15,896 bases of DNA, taken from contig CAJTRM010000036.1 of the NCBI GenBank assembly GCA_910578865.1, positions 7,454 through 23,349 on the forward strand, in the 5' to 3' direction. The position numbers and the translations under genes are program-made. The notes under the pieces were generated by a model. It was not told the DNA's origin, ran no database searches, and worked only from the letters and a program-made list of their open reading frames with translations. The stretch comes from an uncultured Dorea sp. GTDB taxonomy: Bacteria > Bacillota_A > Clostridia > Lachnospirales > Lachnospiraceae. How positions within the stretch are numbered: the first letter of the stretch is position 1; every line of letters starts with the position of its first letter. This document shows, piece after piece, positions 1 through 6,949 of the stretch.

Positions 1-995
1 TGGTATCGCTGGCAACCTTGATTATCATGATGCCAGGTTCTGTTACCGTGGTCCCTAACGGAGCATCTGACGGCGTATCGGTTTCGGGCGTCCTGGCATT
101 CAGCAATACCGGCACGCAGGCCATGTTCGCTGGCATCCTCATCGGCCTGGCCGCCACGGAATTATTCATCTATGTGGCGCGGGTTAAAAAACTGCAGATC
201 AACATGGGGGACAGCATCCCTCCTGCGGTGGGCAATTCCTTTTCCGTGCTGATCCCTTTTATTTTGGTCATGTCTTTTTTTGCCGTTATTTCCGCTGTTT
301 TAAATAACGCGTTCCACACAGACCTCATCACCATCATCACGGTTATGATCCAGGAACCGCTCCGCGGCGTTACCACCGGGCTTTTGGGCTGCGTTATTCT
401 GTATTCCCTGGGCAACTTTTTATGGCTGTTCGGTATCCACCAGACCGTGATCTACGGCTCCCTTTTAGAGCCGCTGCTGATCGTAAATATGACCCAGGCC
501 ATGGCTGCCTATGCAGCCGGCGAGGCGATCCCCAATATTATCAATGTGGCTTTTGTGCCTGCCTTCGGCATGATGGGCGGTTCCGGCTCAACCATCGCCC
601 TGATCATTGCCACCCTGCTGTTCGGACGCAATAAGGCTACCCGGGCGATCTGCAAGATGTCCGCGGCCCCCGGATGCTTTAACATTAATGAGCCTGTTAT
701 TTTCGGCTACTCCATCGTCTACAACATAACCATGATCATTCCTTTTGTGCTTCTTCCTGCTATTGGCATCATCATTGGCTATGCTGCCACTGCCCTGAAT
801 TTTATGAATGAATGTGTTGTTTACATCCCCTGGACCACGCCTCCGCTGTTAAGCGGGTATCTGGCTACCGGCGGCGATTTCCGCGCGGTAATCGTCCAGA
901 TCATCATCATCGCAGTAGGCGTGCTGCTGTACCTTCCGTTTGTTAAGATCAATGACAGGGTTTTAAGCAAAGCTGCGTCCGAGGAAAATCAGTAA
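1..995 (+). CDS. PTS sugar transporter subunit EIIC, lactose/cellobiose family (5' end outside window)
   Basis: Integral membrane permease of a sugar phosphotransferase system; it binds a sugar outside and carries it across while EIIB phosphorylates it. The frame is open from base 3, so the gene begins upstream of the window; about 330 residues are visible of a family usually near 430. Many hydrophobic segments are seen. Counting from the TTG codon at base 18, the family signature FNINEPVIFG is at residues 221-230 (Glu225) and the WLFGIHQ segment carries His141. In the structurally studied member ChbC, the equivalent Glu and His contact the sugar, so the binding site looks intact. The tail after the last helix (KINDRVLSKAASEENQ) is polar, with no fused IIA or IIB domain. 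It is followed on the same strand by manA and a ROK kinase. The exact sugar (cellobiose, chitobiose, a mannoside or other) cannot be read from the sequence. Confidence 0.93.
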   Translation, partial: VSLATLIIMMPGSVTVVPNGASDGVSVSGVLAFSNTGTQAMFAGILIGLAATELFIYVARVKKLQINMGDSIPPAVGNSFSVLIPFILVMSFFAVISAVLNNAFHTDLITIITVMIQEPLRGVTTGLLGCVILYSLGNFLWLFGIHQTVIYGSLLEPLLIVNMTQAMAAYAAGEAIPNIINVAFVPAFGMMGGSGSTIALIIATLLFGRNKATRAICKMSAAPGCFNINEPVIFGYSIVYNITMIIPFVLLPAIGIIIGYAATALNFMNECVVYIPWTTPPLLSGYLATGGDFRAVIVQIIIIAVGVLLYLPFVKINDRVLSKAASEENQ

Positions 996-1080
996 CTAAA
1001 CAGCCTCCAGCCGCGGGATTTTACTTTTAATTTGTCCCCGTTTGTGCTATTCTTATATTATATTTCAGGAGGAAATACCC

Positions 1081-2013
1081 ATGAGCGAACTCATTTTTTT
1101 TAAACCGTTTTTTAAACAGGTTTTGTGGGGCGGCCATAAGATGCGGGATTTTTACGGTTATGACATACCCGGGGATGACACGGGGGAAGCCTGGGTCATC
1201 AGCGCCAATGACCACGGCCAAAGCACGGTCCTTGGCGGTGCCTATGACGGCCAAAGCCTGGCCAGCCTGTGGGACAGCCACAGGGAGCTGTTCGGGAATC
1301 TGGAGGGTAAGGAGTTTCCTCTGCTGGTAAAGATCATTGACGCCAACGATCATTTAAGCATTCAGGTTCATCCCGACGACAGCTATGCGTCGCTGCACGA
1401 AAACGGCAGTCAGGGAAAAACGGAGTGCTGGTATATCCTGGACTGTGACCAGGACGCGGATATTATTATCGGGCATCACGCCAAAAGCAGGGAAGAGCTG
1501 GAACAGATGATCAATGAGGGACGATGGGATGATCTTCTTAGAAGATTGCCTATCCACAAGGGAGACTTTTTCTATATCCCGGCAGGAACTATCCACGCCA
1601 TTCGGAAAGGCACCCTGCTTCTGGAAGTGCAGCAAAACAGCGATACCACCTACCGTCTTTATGACTATGACCGTCTCCAGGACGGAAAGCCCAGGCAGCT
1701 GCATCGAAAGGAAAGCATGGACGTCATCGTCTGCCCACACGCAGACACGGATACCATGGGGGATACGGAAGACCGGGGGGGATGTGCGAGACGCGCGCTG
1801 GTGGAGGGACCGTTTTTTTCCGTGGCCAAATGGAACGTGTCAACCCATGCCTCCATTGATCACACCTATCCGTTTATGCTGGTGGACATTACGGCGGGCG
1901 CAGGCATGATAAACGCCTATTCGGTGAAGGCAGGGGACCATATCCTGGTTCCGGCCGGGTTCGGCCCACTGGACTGCCGGGGTGAAATGGAACTGGTGAT
2001 CACTCATATATAA
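1081..2013 (+). CDS. manA: Mannose-6-phosphate isomerase, class I, short Firmicutes type
   Basis: Zinc enzyme of the cytoplasm that interconverts mannose 6-phosphate and fructose 6-phosphate, feeding mannose into glycolysis or supplying mannose 6-phosphate for glycan synthesis. The protein has 310 residues, usual for the short Gram-positive type. The zinc-site pattern is visible: Gln95 and His97 in SIQVHPDD, Glu115 in KTECWYIL and His172 in PAGTIHAI, with the family block GEAWVIS at 35-41. The chosen ATG has AGGAGG at 1067-1072, eight bases upstream; an upstream in-frame start at 1042 lacks a comparable site. It lies 85 bp after the EIIC stop and 20 bp before the ROK gene, so it is probably co-transcribed with them. 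Together the three genes suggest use of a mannose- or fructose-containing sugar. Confidence 0.93.
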   Translation: MSELIFFKPFFKQVLWGGHKMRDFYGYDIPGDDTGEAWVISANDHGQSTVLGGAYDGQSLASLWDSHRELFGNLEGKEFPLLVKIIDANDHLSIQVHPDDSYASLHENGSQGKTECWYILDCDQDADIIIGHHAKSREELEQMINEGRWDDLLRRLPIHKGDFFYIPAGTIHAIRKGTLLLEVQQNSDTTYRLYDYDRLQDGKPRQLHRKESMDVIVCPHADTDTMGDTEDRGGCARRALVEGPFFSVAKWNVSTHASIDHTYPFMLVDITAGAGMINAYSVKAGDHILVPAGFGPLDCRGEMELVITHI

Positions 2014-2033
2014 CAAAACAGGAGGGAAAGATC

Positions 2034-2927
2034 ATGCTGTTTGGAGCATTGGAAGCAGGCGGCACCAAAATGGTGTGCGCCATTGGAAATGAACAGGGGG
2101 AAATCCTTAAACGGGCCTCCATCCCCACAGAGACACCGGATATCACCATGCCGAAGCTGGCGGAGTTTTTCCTTGGCCAGGGGATCGCGGCTCTTGGGAT
2201 CGGATGTTTCGGACCCATTGATCTGAACCGGGAGTCAAAGACCTACGGCTGCATTACTACCACGCCCAAGCTGGCCTGGAAGGATTATGATATCTGCGGG
2301 TATTTTAGGCAGCAACTGGGAGTCCCTGTGGGATTTGACACGGACGTTAACGGCTCCATGCTGGGGGAAGCTACCTGGGGCTGCGCCAAAGGGCTGGATT
2401 CTGCCATCTATATTACGGTGGGTACGGGCATCGGCGTGGGGATCATGGCTGACGGAAAGCTCCTCCACGGCATGCTGCACCCGGAAGGCGGCCACATGCT
2501 TATGCCTGTCCGCCCGGACGACTCCTACGAAGGCAAATGCCCTTATCACAAAACCTGTCTGGAGGGCCTGGCCTCCGGACCTGCCATTGAAGCGCGCTGG
2601 GGTTTTCCGGCCAGGGAACTGGCAGACCGGGATGAGGTGTGGGACCTGGAAGCTTACTATCTTGCCCATGCTCTGACAACTTATATTATGATCTTGTCCC
2701 CCCAGAAGATCATCCTGGGCGGTGGCGTGATGCACCAGACTCAGCTTATGGAACGGATCCGGAAGTATGTCAAAACCATGGTAAACGGATATCTTGTGAC
2801 CAGGGAGCTGGAGGACTTGGACTCCTATATTGTCCTTCCCTCTCTTAATGATGACCAGGGGATCCTGGGGGCTCTGAAACTGGGGATGGATGAACTGGAA
2901 AGGGAAACCTTACGCAAACAAGGATAA
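2034..2927 (+). CDS. ROK family sugar kinase, fructokinase-like
   Basis: ATP-dependent hexose kinase of the ROK family, most like the fructokinase (ScrK/Mak) branch, giving fructose 6-phosphate or mannose 6-phosphate in the cytoplasm. The protein has 297 residues. Seen in order: an N-terminal phosphate-binding loop (GALEAGGTK, residues 4-12), a GCFGP turn at 57-61, the catalytic aspartate Asp104 in TDVNG, the GTGIGVG loop at 130-136, and the ROK zinc motif with EGGH (His154) followed by CPYHKTCLEG (Cys169, His172, Cys175). The start ATG has AGGAGG eight bases upstream and lies 20 bp after the manA stop, so both are probably translated from one mRNA. Fructose versus mannose or glucose preference cannot be decided from the motifs; the manA neighbour favours fructose/mannose. 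A terminator follows the stop. Confidence 0.9.
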   Translation: MLFGALEAGGTKMVCAIGNEQGEILKRASIPTETPDITMPKLAEFFLGQGIAALGIGCFGPIDLNRESKTYGCITTTPKLAWKDYDICGYFRQQLGVPVGFDTDVNGSMLGEATWGCAKGLDSAIYITVGTGIGVGIMADGKLLHGMLHPEGGHMLMPVRPDDSYEGKCPYHKTCLEGLASGPAIEARWGFPARELADRDEVWDLEAYYLAHALTTYIMILSPQKIILGGGVMHQTQLMERIRKYVKTMVNGYLVTRELEDLDSYIVLPSLNDDQGILGALKLGMDELERETLRKQG

Positions 2928-2934
2928 TTCGTAT

Positions 2935-2972
2935 AAAAAAGGCGCTGGAGACGCCGCTCCAGGGCTTTTTTT
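2935..2972 (+). terminator. Intrinsic terminator of the EIIC-manA-ROK operon
   Basis: An A-run is followed by a hairpin whose arms are CTGGAG (2945-2950) and CTCCAG (2957-2962), extended by a GC pair beyond one mismatch, and then seven T at 2966-2972. It begins eight bases after the ROK stop codon and fits the end of the sugar operon. The flanking A-run means it may also act weakly on the minus strand, downstream of the tRNA genes. Confidence 0.85.
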
Positions 2973-3021
2973 GTATGTGGCGACCACGTAAGATCTGGAT
3001 ATTTAAGAAACAAATAAAAAA

Positions 3022-3092
3022 AGCGGGTGATGGGAATCGAACCCACGTATCCAGCTTGGAAGGCTGGTGTTCTACCATTGAACTACACCCGC
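3022..3092 (-). tRNA. tRNA-Gly (anticodon TCC)
   Basis: A 71-nt cloverleaf on the minus strand. The acceptor arm pairs GCGGGTG with its complement, and the D-arm reads TAGTTCAATGGTAGAAC. The anticodon stem CCAGC/GCTGG encloses a loop with TCC in the anticodon position, and the T-arm contains GTTCGATTCC. The discriminator base is T and CCA is not encoded. A T-rich run follows the 3' end. It lies 53 bp downstream of tRNA-Phe on the same strand and is probably processed from the same transcript. Confidence 0.95.
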
Positions 3093-3145
3093 AGATGATA
3101 ACAATATTAAATTATGCAGGTTGCTTCTTAATGTTTCCTGCTTCC

Positions 3146-3218
<73 letters not shown>

Positions 3219-3258
3219 CCGTCATCCCTCCATACTTCCGGTGACTTCAGACTTACAT

Positions 3259-3287
3259 AGTTTACAATACTTTTCTGCTGTTGTCAA
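3259..3287 (-). promoter_or_regulatory. Promoter of the tRNA-Phe/tRNA-Gly unit
   Basis: On the minus strand a perfect -35 box TTGACA (3287-3282) is separated by 17 bases from TAAACT (3264-3259). Transcription would start roughly 35 bases before mature tRNA-Phe, leaving a short leader to be trimmed. This is a typical strong housekeeping (sigma-A) promoter for stable RNA. Confidence 0.75.
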
Positions 3288-3434
3288 TCTTTTTTTGCTT
3301 CCTTTTTCGTATTGCGCGCCTTAACAAAAAGTAGTAATATAGTGGTATCTAAAGTCAAATAAACAGATATTTTCGGAGAATCTCACAAAATCCTCCGTCA
3401 TATTACGTTTTTACCAGAAAACAGGGAGGATTTT

Positions 3435-4055
3435 ATGAGATATTATATTGCAGATCTCCATTTTTTTCATCAGGCCATGAATACCCACATGGATAAGCGC
3501 GGTTTTGAGGACATCCACCAGATGAACACATATATGATCGAAAAATGGAACCAAAAAGTCCGCAAAAAAGACGAGGTGGTCATCCTGGGCGATCTGTCCT
3601 GGGGCAATGTCCAGGATACCAATACGCTTTTGCAACAGCTTCACGGAAAACTATACATGATCCAGGGGAATCACGACCGTTTTCTGAACCACAGGGAGGT
3701 TAACACCTCCCGCTTCGTGTGGATAAAGCCCTATGCGGAAATGTCGGACAATAACCGGAAAGTGGTGCTGTGCCACTACCCGATCCTGTGCTACAACGGC
3801 CAATACCATCTGACCGCAAAAGGCATCCCCAAAACCTATATGCTTTACGGCCATGTCCACGACACCAAAGACCAGCGGCTTGTGGAGCAGTTCCAGCAGA
3901 TCACCAGACAGACCGTGATCACGGACGTTCAGGGCAATGAGCGCCATATTCCCTGCAACATGATCAACTGTTTCTGCATGTACTCTGATTACGAGCCGTG
4001 GAGTTTAGATGAGTGGATCCAATACTATGAGAACAGAAGCGGGGCGCGCAGTTGA
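3435..4055 (+). CDS. Calcineurin-like metallophosphoesterase
   Basis: Predicted cytoplasmic two-metal phosphoesterase of 206 residues. All the metal-ligand blocks of the family are present in order: Asp7 and His9 in ADLHF, GDLSW (Asp53), GNHD at 78-81, His114 in LCHYP, and GHVH at 139-142. It has no signal peptide or membrane segment. The substrate is unknown; small bacterial members act on nucleotides, phosphodiesters or phosphoproteins. The start ATG has GGGAGG at 3424-3429, five bases upstream. It is a lone gene running convergent with the DUF4317 gene, with only 22 bp between the stops. About 215 bp upstream separates it from the divergent tRNA genes. No convincing promoter could be fixed there. 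Confidence 0.88.
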   Translation: MRYYIADLHFFHQAMNTHMDKRGFEDIHQMNTYMIEKWNQKVRKKDEVVILGDLSWGNVQDTNTLLQQLHGKLYMIQGNHDRFLNHREVNTSRFVWIKPYAEMSDNNRKVVLCHYPILCYNGQYHLTAKGIPKTYMLYGHVHDTKDQRLVEQFQQITRQTVITDVQGNERHIPCNMINCFCMYSDYEPWSLDEWIQYYENRSGARS

Positions 4056-4058
4056 CAG

Positions 4059-4092
4059 GAGGGGGGGACTGCCAAAATTACTGCTCCCCCTC
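4059..4092. terminator. GC-rich hairpin between convergent genes
   Basis: A seven-base perfect stem pairs GAGGGGG (4059-4065) with CCCCCTC (4086-4092) across a 20-base loop. It lies directly behind the metallophosphoesterase stop and reaches into the last codons of the DUF4317 gene. There is no T-run on either side, so it is at best an imperfect terminator shared by the two converging transcripts. Confidence 0.35.
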
Positions 4093-5232
4093 TTCCCCTT
4101 TCTCCTCCATGATCCTGACATTAACCCCGTTAACCTCCACATGTTCATTGATGGCAATGACCAGACACTGGCGTCCGCCGATGAATCTGGTCTCCACCAG
4201 GTCTGCCGCCTCCGGCTTCACCTGCACCACCACATCCGCCGTCTCAATGTGAAAGCCCCTGGCATTGACAATATTGGAAGCCAAAAAGGATGTGGCCTCT
4301 CCTGCGCATTGGTCGTAATGCTGGTCAAATTCCTCCAGCTTCTCATCCGGCACACCGCTGTCCTCCAAAAGACGGCGCACCTCCTGCTTGCCCAGCTCCA
4401 AAGGCTCCGGCTCGTCTTTAAATTCTTCCAGCCTGGTATTTAAAGTCTCATGGATATTTTTTATGACGTCATAATCACAGTCCTCCCCCAAAGTGTCAGA
4501 CAGCAGGGCATTGAACGTCTCCTTCTGATCGTCCGCCGAAAGCGGGATGCGGCTACAGCCAAACATTTTCTGGATAAAGTCCTCCTGAAGTTCGGCAGCA
4601 TTTTTCGTATAATAGAGCATGCTGTGGATGTCGGTATAGCGTTCATTAAAACAGGGGAACAAAAACCCCTTTACCGGCTGATCCACAATCCAGTCCTGGG
4701 TCCTGTTCTCAATGCAGTTTTTCTCAATATTGTATCCCAGCCCCGGCTTTGACAAATGTACCGGACAGATGCTGCAGAGTATGTAATTGTATACATTGTC
4801 AGAAGCGTCATACATCTCTATGCCGTCTGCAGCCTTGCCGGGAACATCATAGGAGACATGGATCAGGATAATATAATAATTTTCCCCGTACTCAAAGTTC
4901 TCAATGACCTTGTTGTAAAACTGATGGATCAGGTCGTCATCTTTTAGCTGGCTGTCCCGCAGCTTTAAAAGAAACTCCTGGGCTCCTCCCTCTTTTTCCT
5001 CCTCCAGAGGAAAATCCAGATTCAGCAGATTACGCCCCAAAGTCCCGGACAGCGTCTTTTTAAAAATGGTAAAGTATTTAAAGGCATCATCCTCAGGCAG
5101 AGAGAGAAATGCCTCCTTAAGTTCTGTCTTAATATTCTTTTCCGCGTCTATGTAGCATCCGCATATGCGGGAAATGGTACAGCGCTCCGGCGTGTACTGC
5201 TTGCGGATCTCAGAAACTTCTTTTTTGTTCAT
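4078..5232 (-). CDS. DUF4317 family protein, function unknown
   Basis: A 384-residue protein recognised as the DUF4317 family, which is common in gut clostridia and has no established function. The beginning (MNKKEVSEIRKQYTPERCTI) and the following CGCYID segment are family-typical. The sequence is acidic, with charged stretches around 270-310 (residues such as EEFKDEPEPLELGKQEVRRLL) and a glutamate-rich C-terminus; no signal peptide or transmembrane segment is seen. The C-terminal part (about 330-375) alternates hydrophobic strands as in a small beta-rich domain. A GGAGG lies 12 bases before the ATG, rather far. It is monocistronic and convergent with the metallophosphoesterase gene. Calling a biochemical role would be guessing. 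Confidence 0.85.
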   Translation of the reverse strand: MNKKEVSEIRKQYTPERCTISRICGCYIDAEKNIKTELKEAFLSLPEDDAFKYFTIFKKTLSGTLGRNLLNLDFPLEEEKEGGAQEFLLKLRDSQLKDDDLIHQFYNKVIENFEYGENYYIILIHVSYDVPGKAADGIEMYDASDNVYNYILCSICPVHLSKPGLGYNIEKNCIENRTQDWIVDQPVKGFLFPCFNERYTDIHSMLYYTKNAAELQEDFIQKMFGCSRIPLSADDQKETFNALLSDTLGEDCDYDVIKNIHETLNTRLEEFKDEPEPLELGKQEVRRLLEDSGVPDEKLEEFDQHYDQCAGEATSFLASNIVNARGFHIETADVVVQVKPEAADLVETRFIGGRQCLVIAINEHVEVNGVNVRIMEEKGEEGEQ

Positions 5233-5300
5233 GCTATCTTACTGCCTCCTTCTTATACGATCTTTCTACATCCGGCTATTTCAAACGGGGGGATAAAAAT

Positions 5301-5330
5301 AAAAAAGCCCCGGAAAACCGAGGCTTTTTT
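5301..5330. terminator. Bidirectional-type terminator at the island edge
   Basis: A symmetrical element: AAAAAA, GCC-C-CGG, loop AAAA, CCG-A-GGC, TTTTTT, with one C/A mismatch in the stem. It can end transcription on both strands. On the minus strand it sits two bases after the 3' end of the tRNA remnant at 5333-5356, so it is probably the original terminator of that tRNA gene. It also shields the DUF4317 gene from minus-strand transcription arriving from the island. Confidence 0.85.
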
Positions 5331-5332
5331 AA

Positions 5333-5356
5333 TGCCGCAGGCCGGAATCGAACCGG
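5333..5356 (-). other. 3' fragment of a tRNA gene (probably Leu): likely attachment site
   Basis: On the minus strand this 24-base stretch reads as the T-arm and 3' acceptor strand of a tRNA: CCGG-TTCGATT-CCGG followed by CCTGCGGCA (acceptor strand plus discriminator A). The rest of a cloverleaf is absent: upstream (5357 onward) the sequence is AT-rich and gives no T-stem closing pair, anticodon arm or D-arm. An acceptor strand ending CTGCGGC predicts a partner GCCGCAG, which resembles a tRNA-Leu; the amino acid is an inference. A terminator follows. This is what tyrosine-integrase islands leave at one end when they insert into a tRNA 3' end, with the complete tRNA rebuilt at the other end. 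Confidence 0.7.
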
Positions 5357-5383
5357 ACTAAATGGGATATGAAATACCGCCAT

Positions 5384-5419
5384 TTTATCGCACGCTTTAA
5401 AAATGCCGTGTTTATCGCA
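5384..5419. repeat. Direct repeat TTTATCGCA, two copies
   Basis: TTTATCGCA occurs at 5384-5392 and 5411-5419, 27 bases apart. The bases ahead are similar too (TACCG and TGCCG), so the copies are longer imperfect repeats. Their closeness to the tRNA remnant (about 30-60 bases away) suggests arm-type recombination sites, but this is inference. Confidence 0.5.
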
Positions 5420-5534
5420 TTTGTATAGATTCAAGTGTATTCGAATATATCAGATGTTACCATATTTTATGAGACTATGCAACACGAAAAGAGATGAATC
5501 TGTATCTATCGCTTATTATACCTTAAAGATTCCA

Positions 5535-5576
5535 TTTTTAATAGACTGTTGGGAAATTTCTCGAAACTATTAAAAA
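5535..5576. repeat. 10-bp perfect inverted repeat
   Basis: TTTTTAATAG (5535-5544) and CTATTAAAAA (5567-5576) are perfect inverted copies around a 22-base loop that contains the palindrome GGAAATTTC. It is AT-rich and has no GC core, so it is not a typical terminator; it may be a protein site or a weak structure. Confidence 0.55.
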
Positions 5577-5587
5577 TTGTTCTGTTT

Positions 5588-5619
5588 TGATAAAGGTTGT
5601 AGAGAACTACATTTTATCA
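5588..5619. repeat. Hairpin downstream of the broken AlbA_2 gene
   Basis: TGATAAA (5588-5594) pairs with TTTATCA (5613-5619), and inside it TGTAG (5598-5602) pairs with CTACA (5607-5611) around loop AGAA, with a small internal bulge. It lies 45 bases past the minus-strand stop at 5664 and might help end the hsd transcript, although the following T-run is poor. Confidence 0.45.
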
Positions 5620-5663
5620 GGTTTTAGGAAATTTCAAAAGTTGTAAACTGGTGTAAAATATAG

Positions 5664-6877
5664 TTAAAGAATTATCCATTTTCCTTTTTGACTAGAACCT
5701 TCTCTTTTTATGATTTCGGATTTTTTCATAGATTCCATATAATTCTTAACTGTACTATACTTTTCTCCAATGACATCTGCAATCTTTTTCTGAGACAACG
5801 ATGGTTCTTCTTGAATCACTTTCAAGATGCGTGTAACTACAGAATTATCGTTACCTTGGTTAGCTCGGTCAGCAACTTGGTTAGCAGCTTGGTCAGCGCT
5901 ACTAACCAAGCTCTTGAACATAACCATAATGTCCTCACGTTTAATTGTATATTCTGGCATAGGATTTCCGGCTTCTTTGCAGCTATCCTTGATTTTTTCA
6001 ATTCCGCGTCCCCACGCTTCGATAAAACCAACTCTAAAAAATGTATTGGCAATCAGAGGATTATACGGTCTTGACCGATGTTTCCCCATTAAATCATTGA
6101 TTGTCCAATCTTCCGGGAAAATACAATCATTTGCAATATAAATCCGATCTGCATACACACTGATTTGAATTGGAATTAATGCTCCGTAAAATTTGTGTGC
6201 AATCGCATTAAAAACAGCCTCCCTAATTGCCTCTTTTGGAAAAGGATAGGTTTCTACTCTTGTTAACCAATCTTGATGTATGCTCCCGGTATCCACTTTT
6301 CCGGATTATGATGGAACAGCAAAATAGCTGCCCTTTTCAAATGACTATTTTCAAGCAAATTCAAACTGTCCAGTAGCTGTTCATTCGTGGCATCAATGTC
6401 TTTCTTGTCCATTCGTTTGCTGCGTACTGCCTGTTCCCGGAAAATATCGAAACTGTCATTTCTTAAATCTTGTATAGTTACTCCCTGAACCGGCACGCTG
6501 TCCCATGTAATTCCCGTTTTCTGTAACAGAAACTGATTTAACGCCTGCCCCTTTAACTGCTGTTTAGTGCTACCGCTCCGGTAATGATATTCACCCTTGT
6601 AGTTGACGGGGTAACTATTCGAATTCACGCAAATTTCAATATAGTCTTTTCCATCTTTAGTCAGCAAATTAACGTCTACAATAATACCAAGAACATCCCG
6701 AACTTTATTCGGAATATCTTCCAATAATTTTTTACTGTCTTGGACGCCAATCACCGTACCATCATCATTTGTGCCAATATAAATCTTGCCGCCTTGAGCA
6801 TTGGCAAAACCGCATATCCACTTAAGATACTCATCTCGCCAAGACTCTTTCCATTCTACATTTTGACTTTCTGCCAC
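5664..6877 (-). pseudogene. Broken AlbA_2 / RecG-like ATP-binding protein gene
   Basis: Two adjacent minus-strand pieces of one gene. The 5' piece (6877-6263, GTG start with GAGGGG seven bases upstream) encodes the AlbA_2 (Schlafen-like) DNA-binding domain: NVEWKESW near residue 6, then FANAQGGKIYIGTNDDG. The 3' piece (to 5664) continues with the ATPase-like block RVETYPFPKEAIREAVFNAI, the WGRGIEKI segment and a C-terminal winged helix (LSQKKIADVIGEKYSTVKNY). They join in different frames near 6263-6280. Family members have roughly 40-50 residues between YIKIG and the TYPFPKEA block; these are missing here, so a deletion of roughly 130 bases with loss of frame is the simplest reading. Intact relatives often accompany type I restriction loci. 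The 3' piece could be made from a GTG at 6296, but lacks the AlbA_2 domain. Confidence 0.8.
5862..5897 (-). repeat. Three imperfect 12-bp repeats in the AlbA_2 pseudogene
   Basis: On the minus strand three 12-base units (GCTGACCAAGCT, GCTAACCAAGTT, GCTGACCGAGCT) encode ADQA-ANQV-ADRA, followed by a partial unit NQGN. They form a linker between the ATPase-like part and the winged helix. Such tetrapeptide linkers tend to vary in copy number by slippage. Confidence 0.6.
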
Positions 6878-6898
6878 GCAATCACCCCTCTTTGCTTT

Positions 6899-6949
6899 TT
6901 TAGCGTTTTAATCGTATTGAAGATTTTGATAAAACCATTATACGCTAAA
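6899..6949. repeat. Inverted repeat between hsdR and the AlbA_2 gene
   Basis: TTTAGCGT (6899-6906) and ACGCTAAA (6942-6949) are perfect 8-bp inverted copies 35 bases apart, the second covering the hsdR stop. On the minus strand a perfect TATAAT (6942-6937) lies within it but without a good -35 box. It could be a regulatory or processing structure in the hsdR-AlbA_2 gap. Confidence 0.4.

Larger units (their letters stand above)
5357..5663. other. Gene-free AT-rich stretch next to the attachment site
   Basis: No credible reading frame is present in these 307 bases. It contains a repeated TTTATCGCA motif, a 10-bp inverted repeat, two copies of the palindromic GGAAATTTC (5552-5560 and 5627-5635) and a small hairpin, listed separately where useful. 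This composition fits the non-coding end of an integrated element, where integrase or excisionase arm sites are often found, but no protein-binding site can be assigned from sequence alone. Confidence 0.6.

Noticed and set aside
1032..1061. Possible promoter before manA (TTGTCC, 18 bases, TATTAT)
   Set aside because: The transcript would start at or inside the ribosome binding site at 1067-1072, leaving no room for the ribosome; co-transcription with EIIC is simpler.
3374..3397. CGGAG / CTCCG inverted repeat ahead of the metallophosphoesterase gene
   Set aside because: Five-base stem with a 14-base loop and no T-run; too weak to call a terminator or riboswitch.
4009..4443. 144-codon open frame on the plus strand across the metallophosphoesterase end
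   Set aside because: It is a mirror of the DUF4317 3' region and has no ribosome binding site; the DUF4317 frame is clearly the coding one.
5357..5420. Complete tRNA gene extending from the fragment at 5333-5356
   Set aside because: No anticodon stem, D-arm or 5' acceptor strand can be built in the following bases; only the 3' end is present.
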